Shown here one piece after another: positions 16,566 through 24,724 of a stretch of 64,000 nucleotides of DNA. The stretch's first letter is position 1. Each line of letters begins with the position of its first letter. Below the pieces are notes generated by a model, which saw only the letters and a program-made list of their open reading frames with translations, did not search any database and was not told where the DNA came from. The translations under genes and the position numbers were made by a program. This DNA comes from Castellaniella sp040276085 (lineage in GTDB: Bacteria > Pseudomonadota > Gammaproteobacteria > Burkholderiales > Burkholderiaceae_B), in NCBI RefSeq assembly GCF_040276085.1, contig NZ_JBELOK010000010.1:85789-149788 (forward strand), given 5' to 3'.

Positions 16566-16925
16566 ATGCCTCGCGTCAAACGCGGCGTCACAGCTCGTGC
16601 ACGCCATAAAAAAGTTCTTAAAGCCGCCAAAGGCTACCGCGGTCGCCGCGGTAATGTATTCCGGGTCGCCAAGCAGGCAGTCATGCGTGCAGGCCAATAT
16701 GCCTACCGCGATCGCCGCAACAAAAAGCGCACGTTCCGTGCATTGTGGATTGCCCGTATCAATGCAGGTTGCCGAGAGCTCGGCGTTACCTACAGCGTGT
16801 TCATTGCCGGCCTGAAAAAAGCCTCCATCGAACTCGACCGCAAGGTGCTGGCCGATATGGCTGTCAACGACAAAGCTGGTTTTGCTGCCGTCGTGGCTCA
16901 GGCGAAATCCGCACTGGCCGCCTGA
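16566..16925 (+). CDS. rplT: 50S ribosomal protein L20
   Basis: 119 residues, basic, with the conserved MPRVKRGVTARARHKK start and the AKGYRGRRGNVFR and YAYRDRRNKKR segments. L20 is an early assembly protein of the 50S subunit and represses its own operon in several bacteria. A strong hairpin lies between it and pheS. Confidence 0.98.
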   Translation: MPRVKRGVTARARHKKVLKAAKGYRGRRGNVFRVAKQAVMRAGQYAYRDRRNKKRTFRALWIARINAGCRELGVTYSVFIAGLKKASIELDRKVLADMAVNDKAGFAAVVAQAKSALAA

Positions 16926-16959
16926 TTAAAACAGTTTCGTTATCGATTCTGTCTCATCG

Positions 16960-16993
16960 CAAACGGAGCTCATTTGGGCTCCGTTTGTGTTTT
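16960..16993 (+). terminator. Terminator/attenuator-like hairpin before pheS
   Basis: The 10-bp perfect stem CAAACGGAGC (16960-16969)/GCTCCGTTTG (16978-16987) is followed by TGTTTT. It ends 10 bp before the pheS ATG and should reduce or control read-through from rplT into pheST. No Phe-rich leader peptide is found before it. Confidence 0.75.
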
Positions 16994-17003
16994 GGAAGAA
17001 GCT

Positions 17004-18026
17004 ATGGACACGACGCTCGACGAGTTGATTTCGCACGCGAGGGCGCGCTTTGCGCAAGCTGCAGACGCTGCGACACTCGAAAATGAAAAAGCTGCCTTTT
17101 TGGGCAAGCAAGGCTCTTTAACCGCATTGCTCAAGGGCCTTGCGGGTCTTCAGGGCGACGAAAAACGCAGTCGCGGCGCCGAGATCAATCAAGCCAAGCA
17201 GCAGGTAGAACAGCTGCTCAATGCGCGCCGGGCCGAGATCGCCCAGGCAGCGCTCAACCAGCGCCTGACGGCCGAAACCATCGATGTCACATTGCCTGGC
17301 AGAGGGCGCGGCACCGGGGGCATTCATCCGGTCATTCGTACCTGGCAGCGGGTCGAGCAGATTTTCCGTTCGATTGGTTTCGATGTGGCTGACGGCCCCG
17401 AAATCGAAAACGACTGGACCAATTTCACCTCGCTCAACAATCCTGAAAACCACCCTGCACGTTCGATGCAGGATACGTTTTACGTGGATATGCAAGACAA
17501 TACGGGCTTGCCACTGGTGCTGCGTACGCACACCAGCCCGATGCAGGTACGCTACGCGCGGATGAACAAGCCGCCCATCAAGGTCATCGCACCGGGCCGC
17601 ACCTATCGGGTTGACAACGATGCCACGCACTCGCCGATGTTTCATCAGGTTGAAGGTCTGTGGATCGCAGAGGACATTTCCTTTGCCGACCTCAAAGGCG
17701 TGTACACCAATTTTCTGCGTGCTTTCTTTGAAACCGACGACCTCACACTACGGTTTCGACCCTCATTTTTCCCGTTCACCGAGCCATCCGCCGAGATCGA
17801 CATGATGTTTACCTCAGGCCCCAATCAAGGCCGGTGGCTTGAAATCTCCGGTTCCGGGCAGGTGCACCCACAAGTCGTGCGCAATTTCGGGCTGGATCCC
17901 GAACGCTATATCGGCTTCGCCTTTGGCTCCGGGCTCGAGCGCCTCACGATGCTGCGCTATGGCGTCAATGATCTTCGCCAGTTCTTCGAGGGCGATCTGC
18001 GCTTCCTGCGTCAATTCAATCTCTGA
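17004..18026 (+). CDS. pheS: Phenylalanine--tRNA ligase alpha subunit
   Basis: 340 residues. An N-terminal coiled-coil arm (about 1-90) is followed by the class II catalytic core. Motif 2 covers RTYRVDNDATHSPMFHQVEG and motif 3 FGSGLERLTMLRYG; GSGQVHP and the phenylalanine-pocket FPFTEPS segment are also in place. ATG 17004 is preceded by GGAAGAA; the frame continues upstream into the attenuator stem, which is not coding. pheT follows after 38 bp. The enzyme is an alpha2-beta2 tetramer. Confidence 0.97.
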   Translation: MDTTLDELISHARARFAQAADAATLENEKAAFLGKQGSLTALLKGLAGLQGDEKRSRGAEINQAKQQVEQLLNARRAEIAQAALNQRLTAETIDVTLPGRGRGTGGIHPVIRTWQRVEQIFRSIGFDVADGPEIENDWTNFTSLNNPENHPARSMQDTFYVDMQDNTGLPLVLRTHTSPMQVRYARMNKPPIKVIAPGRTYRVDNDATHSPMFHQVEGLWIAEDISFADLKGVYTNFLRAFFETDDLTLRFRPSFFPFTEPSAEIDMMFTSGPNQGRWLEISGSGQVHPQVVRNFGLDPERYIGFAFGSGLERLTMLRYGVNDLRQFFEGDLRFLRQFNL

Positions 18027-18064
18027 TATCCCAGTCTCTGCACTGAGCGAAACGGAACCGAATC

Positions 18065-20470
18065 ATGCAATTTCCAGAATCATGGCTGCGTAGCTGGGCC
18101 AATCCCGATATTGACAGCCAGACCTTGTCTCATCGCCTCACTATGGCAGGCCTTGAGGTAGAAGACGCTGAGCCTTATGCACCGGCATTTTCCGGTGTGG
18201 TAGTGGCAAAAATCGAATCCATCGAGCCGCACCCCAATGCCGACAAGCTGCGGGTTTGCCAGGTCAACGACGGTTCGGGCACCTTGCTGCAGATTGTTTG
18301 CGGGGCGCCCAATGCTGCAGCGGGTCTTACCGTGCCTTTGGCACAGGTAGGGGCGTGCTTGCCAGGGGGCATGACGATAGGCCCGGTCAAAATGCGCGGG
18401 CTCGAGTCGCACGGGATGCTGTGCTCGGCACGCGAGCTTGGCCTGTCGCAAGATCACGCGGGCTTGCTCGAGCTCTCAGACCAACTGAAAGCCGGTACTG
18501 ATCTGCGCACGGCACTGGATCTCGACGATACGATCTTCACGATCAAACTGACACCCAACCGGGCCGATTGCCTGTCCATACAGGGCGTCGCACGCGAGGT
18601 TGCCGCGCTGACGGGGTGTGCGCTGCATCAGCCCGAGGTGCCTGTTGTGCCAGTAATGCTGCAAGACCGTCTTGCAGTAACCGTGCAAGCCCCTGATCTT
18701 TGCGGCCGTTTTGCGGGCCGTATCGTGCGCGGCGTTAATGCCCGGGCCGCTACTCCCGAGTGGATGAAGACCCGCCTTGAGCGTGCCGGCCAGCGCTCGG
18801 TGTCGGCGCTGGTGGACATCTCCAACTACGTGATGCTGGAGCTTGGACGGCCCACGCACGTGTTCGATCTGAGTGGCATCCAGGATGGGCTGACCGTGCG
18901 CTGGGCGCACGAGGGCGAGTCGCTGGAGCTCCTTAACGGCCAGACAGTTGCCTTGTCGCCGGATGTCGGTGTCATTGATGCAGGCCATGGCCCCGAAAGC
19001 CTGGCAGGCATTATGGGTGGGCAAGCCTCTGCCGTCACCTTGGACACCACAGATGTGTTCCTCGAGGGTGCCTTTTGGTGGCCCAAGGCCATCATGGGGC
19101 TTCCGCGTCGCTTCAAGCTTAGCTCTGAAGCAGCCCACCGCTTCGAGCGCGGGGTGGATTTTTCCACGATTCCTGCGCATCTGGACATCATGACACAGCT
19201 GATTCTGGATATCTGCGGGGGCCAGGCTGGACCGCTCGACGACCAGATCATCCAATTACCCAAGCGTGAGCCTGTTTCGCTCCGGCTGTCCCGGTGTGTC
19301 CGGGTATTGGGTGTGGCACTCGACAGCCGGCAAGTGGCCGATGTGTTTACCCGGCTGGGCTTTGAATTCACGCATACTGACGATGTCTTTCTGGTGACGC
19401 CACCTGCCGCACGCTTCGATCTGGAGATTGAAGAAGATCTGATCGAAGAAGTGGCACGCATTTACGGCTTCGACCGGATTCCCGATTTGCCACCTGTTGC
19501 CCCGGCCCGCATGCGGGTGGTGCCGGAAACCCTTTATGGCCCGCATGCCATGCGTGCGGCCATGGCAGGGCTGGATTTCCAGGAAGTGATCAACTTTTCT
19601 TTTGTGGAAGAAGCCTGGGAGCAAAACTATTGCGGCAATGGTCAACCCATTCGCCTGCTGAACCCCATCGCCAGCCAGTTGGCCGTGATGCGCTCCAGTT
19701 TGATCGGTGGTTTGTTGGCCAATATCGCGCACAACGCCAAGCATAAACAGAACCGTGTACGGGTGTTCGAGCTTGGCCGTGTGTTTGCGCGCGATGGCTC
19801 CGTGGCTGATGGCGATCTCGCGGTGGCTGGTGTATCCCAGCCCACCCGGCTGGCTGCTGCTGCGTGGGGGCCTGCCGTGCCCGAACAATGGGGCGTCCCA
19901 GATCGCGCGGTCGACTTTTTCGACCTCAAGCGCGATCTCGAATCCTTGCTGGGTGCCCGTGCAGGCAGTTTGCGCTGCGTGGCCGCCAGCCATCCTGCCC
20001 TGCACCCAGGCCGTAGCGCACAACTGCTGCTGGATGGGCAGGCCCTGGGCTGGCTGGGTGAGGTGCATCCGCGCTGGGCCCAGGCACTGGATCTGCCTCT
20101 TGCTCCGGTGGTGTTCGAGATTGACGCCGGCATCATTGCGCAGCGCGTGTTTCCCGCCCCTCAAAACCTGTCACGACAGCCTGTGGTGGTGCGCGATTTG
20201 GCTATCTGGGTAGAGGCTGATCAACCCTGGCAGTCTTTGCTTGATACACTTGAGCACCAGATTGCGTCGGATGCTGCCCTGTCGGTGGTTAAAGACATTA
20301 AACTGTTTGACATCTGGCGCGACACCTCTTCGGGCAAGCAGCGCAGCTTGGCCTTGCGTTTCTGGTTTCAAGGCCAGGATGCCACCCTCGAAGAAGCCCA
20401 GATCGAACATTGCATGCATAGCCTCACAGAGGCTCTGTCCCGCCAGCACGGGGCCCGTTTGCGTACATAG
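18065..20470 (+). CDS. pheT: Phenylalanine--tRNA ligase beta subunit
   Basis: 801 residues, normal length. Domains in order: EMAP-II-like tRNA-binding fold (about 40-155, with VCQVNDG and MRGLESHGMLCSARELGL), the B3/B4 editing domain (about 210-390), B5 (about 405-475), the catalytic-like core (about 490-690) and the C-terminal anticodon-binding FDX-ACB domain (about 705-800). It partners the PheS encoded upstream. ihfA follows 11 bp downstream, the standard proteobacterial order. Confidence 0.97.
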   Translation: MQFPESWLRSWANPDIDSQTLSHRLTMAGLEVEDAEPYAPAFSGVVVAKIESIEPHPNADKLRVCQVNDGSGTLLQIVCGAPNAAAGLTVPLAQVGACLPGGMTIGPVKMRGLESHGMLCSARELGLSQDHAGLLELSDQLKAGTDLRTALDLDDTIFTIKLTPNRADCLSIQGVAREVAALTGCALHQPEVPVVPVMLQDRLAVTVQAPDLCGRFAGRIVRGVNARAATPEWMKTRLERAGQRSVSALVDISNYVMLELGRPTHVFDLSGIQDGLTVRWAHEGESLELLNGQTVALSPDVGVIDAGHGPESLAGIMGGQASAVTLDTTDVFLEGAFWWPKAIMGLPRRFKLSSEAAHRFERGVDFSTIPAHLDIMTQLILDICGGQAGPLDDQIIQLPKREPVSLRLSRCVRVLGVALDSRQVADVFTRLGFEFTHTDDVFLVTPPAARFDLEIEEDLIEEVARIYGFDRIPDLPPVAPARMRVVPETLYGPHAMRAAMAGLDFQEVINFSFVEEAWEQNYCGNGQPIRLLNPIASQLAVMRSSLIGGLLANIAHNAKHKQNRVRVFELGRVFARDGSVADGDLAVAGVSQPTRLAAAAWGPAVPEQWGVPDRAVDFFDLKRDLESLLGARAGSLRCVAASHPALHPGRSAQLLLDGQALGWLGEVHPRWAQALDLPLAPVVFEIDAGIIAQRVFPAPQNLSRQPVVVRDLAIWVEADQPWQSLLDTLEHQIASDAALSVVKDIKLFDIWRDTSSGKQRSLALRFWFQGQDATLEEAQIEHCMHSLTEALSRQHGARLRT

Positions 20471-20481
20471 GAGACTTGTCG

Positions 20482-20790
20482 GTGAATACAGATCGGACAC
20501 TCACAAAGGCCCATCTGGCCGAACTTCTGTTCGAGAAGGTTGGCTTGAACAAGCGTGAAGCCAAAGACGTTGTGGATACTTTCTTTGCCGAGATACGCGA
20601 CGCTTTGGTTGATGGCGTTGAAGTCAAACTGTCCGGGTTTGGCAGCTTCCAGGTGCGCAATAAACCGCCGCGCCCGGGGCGTAATCCTAAAACAGGCGAA
20701 GTCATCCCGATTTCTGCCCGGCGTGTGGTTACTTTTCACGCCAGTCAGAAACTCAAAGACTGTGTTGAGTGTGCCGGAGAAGCCGCATGA
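20482..20790 (+). CDS. ihfA: Integration host factor alpha subunit
   Basis: 102-residue HU/IHF-family protein; IHF bends DNA at WATCAA-N4-TTR sites together with IhfB. The family DNA-binding arm PPRPGRNPKTGEVIPI is intact (about residues 64-79), as is the KLSGFGSF strand. GTG 20482 is chosen as start: AGGAG at 20469-20473 has an 8-bp spacing to it and would be too close to the in-frame TTG at 20476. The stop overlaps the merR start (ATGA). Confidence 0.95.
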   Translation: MNTDRTLTKAHLAELLFEKVGLNKREAKDVVDTFFAEIRDALVDGVEVKLSGFGSFQVRNKPPRPGRNPKTGEVIPISARRVVTFHASQKLKDCVECAGEAA

Positions 20791-21209
20791 GTGCTGCAAC
20801 ACCTGCAACCACATTGCCTCCCATTCCCGCCAAACGCTATTTCACGATTGGCGAGGTCAGCGAACTTTGCGGGGTCAAACCGCATATCCTGCGCTATTGG
20901 GAGCAAGAATTCGCGCAGCTGAAACCGGTCAAGCGTCGCGGTAATCGTCGTTATTACCAGCACCACGAAGTCCTGCTTGTGCGCCGGATTCGTGATTTGC
21001 TCTACGAGCAGGGGTTTACGATTGCCGGTGCCCGCAACCGTCTGGGCGAGGGCCCCGACATGCCGCATGATCAGGATGCCGCTGTACGCCTGACAGGTGC
21101 CGAGCTTCAAGCGCTTAGGGCAGATCTTTCAGCGATCCGCGATCGCCTTGGCGAGGCACTCCAAGGCAGGCATCGGCCTGATCAGGCCGAAGGCCTGCTT
21201 AATTTGTAG
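20787..21209 (+). CDS. MerR-family transcriptional regulator
   Basis: 140 residues with an N-terminal winged-helix MerR domain: YFTIGEVSELCGVKPHILRYWE (split here as the helix-turn-helix) then RRGNRRYYQHHEV (wing). The C-terminal part is short, with a helix that could dimerise and no cysteine pattern for metal sensing. This is the uncharacterised MerR protein commonly found directly after ihfA. It overlaps ihfA by 4 bp. Its 3' end overlaps the convergent anti-sigma gene by 11 bp. Confidence 0.9.
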   Translation: MSAATPATTLPPIPAKRYFTIGEVSELCGVKPHILRYWEQEFAQLKPVKRRGNRRYYQHHEVLLVRRIRDLLYEQGFTIAGARNRLGEGPDMPHDQDAAVRLTGAELQALRADLSAIRDRLGEALQGRHRPDQAEGLLNL

Positions 21210-21672
21210 CAGGGCTTGCTTCCAGGTGCACTGTTTGCTGCACCTGGGTTTCGTCTGGCAGTGGTTTTAAGGCCGCCCACGTCAAAAATAGCAGCACGGC
21301 TACCGCCACAATCAATCCCAGGGTTCGCCAGGCGCGCGGCTGTTTAAAGTAGTTTCTTGAGACGTGCGTCCTTGCAACTTCCGGGGGTTGCGCATCGGCA
21401 GCACCCGTATCAGGCTCCGCTGAAGCTGCTTGTGGGGGGCAGGGCTCCATGCCCAGGCTGGCTTCCAGCTGCGCAAGCACAGACGGCGGTGGCTGCGAGG
21501 CAGGCAGCGCGTCAACGATATCCAGAAAATAGGTTTCCCACTTGAGTGCGCGGGCAGCTGCAGCGTCGTCGCGTGCCAATCGTGCCTGGATCTCTTGCGT
21601 GTGTGGGCCCATATCCAGGCCCAGTACATATCGCGCAATTTCGTGATCAGAGTATGAGCGATGCGATTTCAT
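21199..21672 (-). CDS. Putative anti-sigma factor, RskA-like, with short C-terminus
   Basis: 157 residues. The cytosolic N-terminal part has the pattern seen in anti-sigma-K (RskA-type) proteins: a short helical start (HEIARYVLGLD), then LKWETYFLDIVDALP and PPPSVLAQLEASLG. No zinc-binding HxxxCxxC motif is present. A Pro/Ala-rich linker leads to one membrane helix (WRTLGLIVAVAVLLFLTWAAL, residues about 115-135 counted from M1), leaving only about 20 residues outside, far shorter than the usual periplasmic domain. It overlaps the sigma-factor gene by 4 bp (ATGA), so the two are translationally coupled. Confidence 0.7.
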   Translation of the reverse strand: MKSHRSYSDHEIARYVLGLDMGPHTQEIQARLARDDAAAARALKWETYFLDIVDALPASQPPPSVLAQLEASLGMEPCPPQAASAEPDTGAADAQPPEVARTHVSRNYFKQPRAWRTLGLIVAVAVLLFLTWAALKPLPDETQVQQTVHLEASPATN

Positions 21673-22196
21673 GCGTGAACCGCCTCGTCGATGTGGGTCA
21701 GGACGGTCTCGATGGAGGCGTCGATATCCGGCTCGGAGCGATCGAGTTGATCGGCGATGCGGGCGGCATTGCCACCGTGTAGATAAGCGTATAACAGGGC
21801 ATCCAGCTGGGGAGCCGGTAAGCTGGCCAGCACATGGCGCACGGCGCCGGACGGGCGTTCCGGGTGTAAGGACAGGGTGGGCAAGGGCAGCTGTTCGACA
21901 CTGGTGTTGCCCTGTGCGCGCAACTGGCGTTGATGGTCGAGTGCGCGGTAACGCAAGATACTGTAGATCCAGGCCCGTGCGGTGCCGATACCAGCGCTGT
22001 AGCCAGCGGCATTGTGCCAAATCAGTGTAAATGCCTCGAGCAGGACCGTATCGGCCAGCGCTTCATCTCCTAGCATAGCCAGGGCCAAAGCCCGCATGGC
22101 GCCGGCCTCTTGGTGGTACAACGCATGGAAAGCCGAACGATCGCCCTGGGCACACGCCAGAAGCTCACCCTCGTAGTCGAATACCGAAACAGTCAT
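21669..22196 (-). CDS. ECF-type RNA polymerase sigma factor (divergent)
   Basis: 175 residues. Region 2 is recognisable: ACAQGDRSAFHALYHQ at the start, then LLEAFTLIWHNAAGYSAGIGTARAWIYSILRYRALD (quoted here in pieces: LIWHNAAGY, GTARAWIYSILR, YRALD). Region 4 (about 110-165) is poorly conserved, with LASLPAPQLDALLYAYL and a weak helix-turn-helix. It resembles the SigK/RskA pairs that respond to redox or oxidative stress in other bacteria. The start at 22196 follows GGAGAG. It is divergent from the Atm1-type exporter gene across 114 bp. Confidence 0.8.
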   Translation of the reverse strand: MTVSVFDYEGELLACAQGDRSAFHALYHQEAGAMRALALAMLGDEALADTVLLEAFTLIWHNAAGYSAGIGTARAWIYSILRYRALDHQRQLRAQGNTSVEQLPLPTLSLHPERPSGAVRHVLASLPAPQLDALLYAYLHGGNAARIADQLDRSEPDIDASIETVLTHIDEAVHA

Positions 22197-22310
22197 ACAA
22201 TCTCTCCGGCTTGGCCGGGTTTTCCTTGATGCGCTCTATTGTATGCGCTGCAACCCTGGCGGCCCATTGGGCGCCGCCACAACTTGTCACCTACATTTTC
22301 GGGACGTTTC

Positions 22311-24161
22311 ATGCGTTTCTCTCATACCGGCCCTGCGCCTGCGCGGCGCGACGACTGGCAGACCCTCAAGAACCTCTGGCCGTATGTCTGGGCCTTCCGG
22401 GGCCGGGTCATCTTGGCGTTTTCCTGTTTGATCATTGCCAAGCTGGCCAATGTCACCACACCTATCTATCTTAAAGACTTGATTGATGGTCTTGGGGCTC
22501 CGGCCTCCGTATTGGCGGTGCCGGTCGCTGCCTTGGTGGGTTATGGCCTGGCACGTCTCATGACAGGTGTGTTTGGCGAGTTGCGCGACGCCTTGTTTGC
22601 GCGGGTGACTCAGGGGGCTATTCAGCAGGTAGCCAGCCAGCTGTTCCGGCATCTCTTGTCGCTTTCCTTGCGTTTTCACATGGGGCGTCGTACTGGCGGG
22701 CTGACTCGTGATATCGAGCGTGGCACCAAGGGAATTGGTTTTCTGCTGAACTTCACGGTCTTCAATATCCTGCCGACACTACTGGAGATTGCCATGGTGA
22801 CGGGCGTGCTGCTCTGGCGCTACGACTGGGTGTTAGCCGCCCTGACGCTGGCCACCATTGCCGCCTATGTATTGTTTACCTTGCGTGTAACCGAGCGGCG
22901 CATGGTTTACCGGCGCACGATGAACACCCTGGACAGCCAGGCCAACGGCAAGGCCGTCGATGCGCTGCTGAACTATGAAACCGTCAAATATTTTGGCAAC
23001 GAAGGCTACGAAAGCGGCCGCTACGACCACGATATGCGCAGTTGGGTGGATTCTGCCGTGCGCAACCAGGTGTCGCTTAATTTGTTGAACATGGGCCAGG
23101 GCTTGATCATTACCGTTGGCATGACGGCCTTGCTGTGGCAGTCGGCGCTGAGGGTGGTGCAGGGCAGCATGACCGTTGGCGATGTCGTGCTGGTGTCTGC
23201 GTACCTTACTCAACTGTATGCCCCGCTTAATTTCCTGGGCTTTGTTTATCGCGAGATCAAGCATGCGCTGGCGGATATGGAACGCATGTTCGAGCTCATG
23301 GCGCACCACCAGGAAGTCGCAGATCGTCCAGGCGCAAAGACATTGCAGACGCGCCAGGCAAGCGTCACCTTCGAATCGGTCGATTTTGGCTACCAGGCGG
23401 ATCGGCAGATCTTGCATGGTGTGGATTTTGAGGTGCCGGCGGGCGGATCCCTGGCTGTTGTGGGTGCGTCCGGGGCGGGCAAATCAACGTTGTCCCGCTT
23501 GCTGTTCCGCTTCTATGATCCCACCGGAGGGGCCGTGCGCATCAACGGATACGATATCCGTGATTACACCCAGGACAGCTTGCGTGCACATATTGGCATT
23601 GTGCCCCAGGACACTGTGCTGTTTAACGACACCATCGGCTACAACATTGCCTATGGCCGTACTGGTGCCAGTCAGGATGAGGTGGTGGCTGCAGCACAGG
23701 CGGCGCACATCCATGATTTTGTTACCTCGTTGCCGCAAGGTTACGACACGCAGGTGGGCGAACGCGGCCTGAAACTCTCGGGGGGTGAAAAGCAGCGGGT
23801 GGCGATTGCCCGGGCCTTGCTGAAGTCGCCCCCCATTCTGGTGTTTGACGAGGCCACCAGTGCCCTGGACACCCGAACCGAGCGGGCCATCCAGGAACAA
23901 CTGAACCGCATTGCCGAAGGCCGCACGACGATCATCATTGCTCACCGCTTGTCCACGATTGTCCATGCCGACCTGATTTTGGTGCTTGATGCGGGTCGGG
24001 TGATAGAGCAGGGTACGCATGCGCAATTGCTTGCGCAAAACGGCCGGTATGCCCGGATGTGGGCGTTGCAGCAATCCCGCACACAAGAGGGCACCTTATC
24101 GGCTGAAGCGTCTGGCATGCCAGCGCCTGCGGCGGCCGTGGATGGGCCCGATCGCAATTAG
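22311..24161 (+). CDS. Atm1-type ABC exporter (glutathione-/sulfur-compound transporter)
   Basis: 616 residues, a half-transporter. The N-terminal six-helix exporter domain (about 30-330) includes the Atm1/HMT1-typical ERGTKGIGFLLNFTVFNILPT region (residues about 137-157). The ATPase domain has Walker A GASGAGKST (385-393), signature LSGGEKQR and Walker B ILVFDEATSALD. Bacterial Atm1 relatives export glutathione-bound metals or sulfur species linked to iron-sulfur metabolism. Its place directly before the SUF operon supports that role. ATG 22311 is chosen over ATG 22239 because the conserved N-terminus begins there. Confidence 0.88.
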   Translation: MRFSHTGPAPARRDDWQTLKNLWPYVWAFRGRVILAFSCLIIAKLANVTTPIYLKDLIDGLGAPASVLAVPVAALVGYGLARLMTGVFGELRDALFARVTQGAIQQVASQLFRHLLSLSLRFHMGRRTGGLTRDIERGTKGIGFLLNFTVFNILPTLLEIAMVTGVLLWRYDWVLAALTLATIAAYVLFTLRVTERRMVYRRTMNTLDSQANGKAVDALLNYETVKYFGNEGYESGRYDHDMRSWVDSAVRNQVSLNLLNMGQGLIITVGMTALLWQSALRVVQGSMTVGDVVLVSAYLTQLYAPLNFLGFVYREIKHALADMERMFELMAHHQEVADRPGAKTLQTRQASVTFESVDFGYQADRQILHGVDFEVPAGGSLAVVGASGAGKSTLSRLLFRFYDPTGGAVRINGYDIRDYTQDSLRAHIGIVPQDTVLFNDTIGYNIAYGRTGASQDEVVAAAQAAHIHDFVTSLPQGYDTQVGERGLKLSGGEKQRVAIARALLKSPPILVFDEATSALDTRTERAIQEQLNRIAEGRTTIIIAHRLSTIVHADLILVLDAGRVIEQGTHAQLLAQNGRYARMWALQQSRTQEGTLSAEASGMPAPAAAVDGPDRN

Positions 24162-24164
24162 GGT

Positions 24165-24194
24165 TTGACCTAAACCGTACCAAAGTAGTACTAT
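24165..24194 (+). promoter_or_regulatory. suf operon promoter with overlapping palindrome
   Basis: TTGACC (24165-24170), an 18-bp spacer and TACTAT (24189-24194). The perfect 8-bp palindrome TAGTACTA (24186-24193) covers the -10 box and is a candidate operator for the Rrf2 regulator encoded just downstream. Confidence 0.6.
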
Positions 24195-24226
24195 TTTATT
24201 TCCTGAATTCTTCCCTGGAACAGCCG

Positions 24227-24724
24227 ATGCTGCGGATCAGCAAAATCGTCGATTACGGAATCCTTGTGCTGACGCATATGGCTCTCCAGCCGACGCATGT
24301 TTGCAGTGCAGCGGAGCTTGCTTCCGGCTTGGGCCTGGGGCAGCCGGTCGTCAGTAAAGTGCTCAAACTTTTGGCGCAACACCGTCTGGTTACCAGTACC
24401 CGTGGGGCGCATGGCGGTTATCGCCTCGAGCGCGATGCCGAGCAGATCTCGGTGGCAGAAATCATTGATGCGCTTGAGGATCAGCCGTTTGGCCTGACCG
24501 AGTGTACTGCAATGCCCGGCGCCTGCAGCGTCGAAAGTGGTTGCCATATTCGTACCCACTGGCAGCGGATCAATCTGATTGTGCGCCGCACCCTCGAATC
24601 CGTTACGTTGGCCGACATGCTCAGCGACACGTCGGCCGTGCCCGTATCCGTGGCACCGGTTGCATCTGTCGCAGCCCCTGCACGGCCCATCCCGAATACC
24701 CCGAACTGGAGTCTGTCCAAATGA
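24227..24724 (+). CDS. Rrf2-family regulator of SUF iron-sulfur assembly
   Basis: 165 residues. The N-terminal winged helix (MLRISKIVDYGILVLTHMA; GLGQPVVSKVLKLLAQ) is followed by the GAHGGYRL wing. Three cysteines C93, C100 and C106 plus H107 have nearly the spacing of the [2Fe-2S] ligands in IscR, so the protein likely senses cluster supply. The last 40 residues are an Ala/Pro/Val-rich tail not needed for the fold. Family knowledge: SUF-linked Rrf2 regulators repress the operon when clusters are sufficient. The stop overlaps the sufB start (ATGA at 24721-24724). Confidence 0.88.
   Translation: MLRISKIVDYGILVLTHMALQPTHVCSAAELASGLGLGQPVVSKVLKLLAQHRLVTSTRGAHGGYRLERDAEQISVAEIIDALEDQPFGLTECTAMPGACSVESGCHIRTHWQRINLIVRRTLESVTLADMLSDTSAVPVSVAPVASVAAPARPIPNTPNWSLSK

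Noticed and set aside
16926..17003. A Phe-rich leader peptide (pheM analogue) before pheS
   Set aside because: No start codon with a Phe-rich frame exists in the 78 bases between rplT and pheS.
24502..24720. A longer sufB starting at 24502
   Set aside because: The extension lies inside the regulator gene in another frame and adds unrelated residues; ATG 24721 overlaps the regulator stop and starts the conserved N-terminus.
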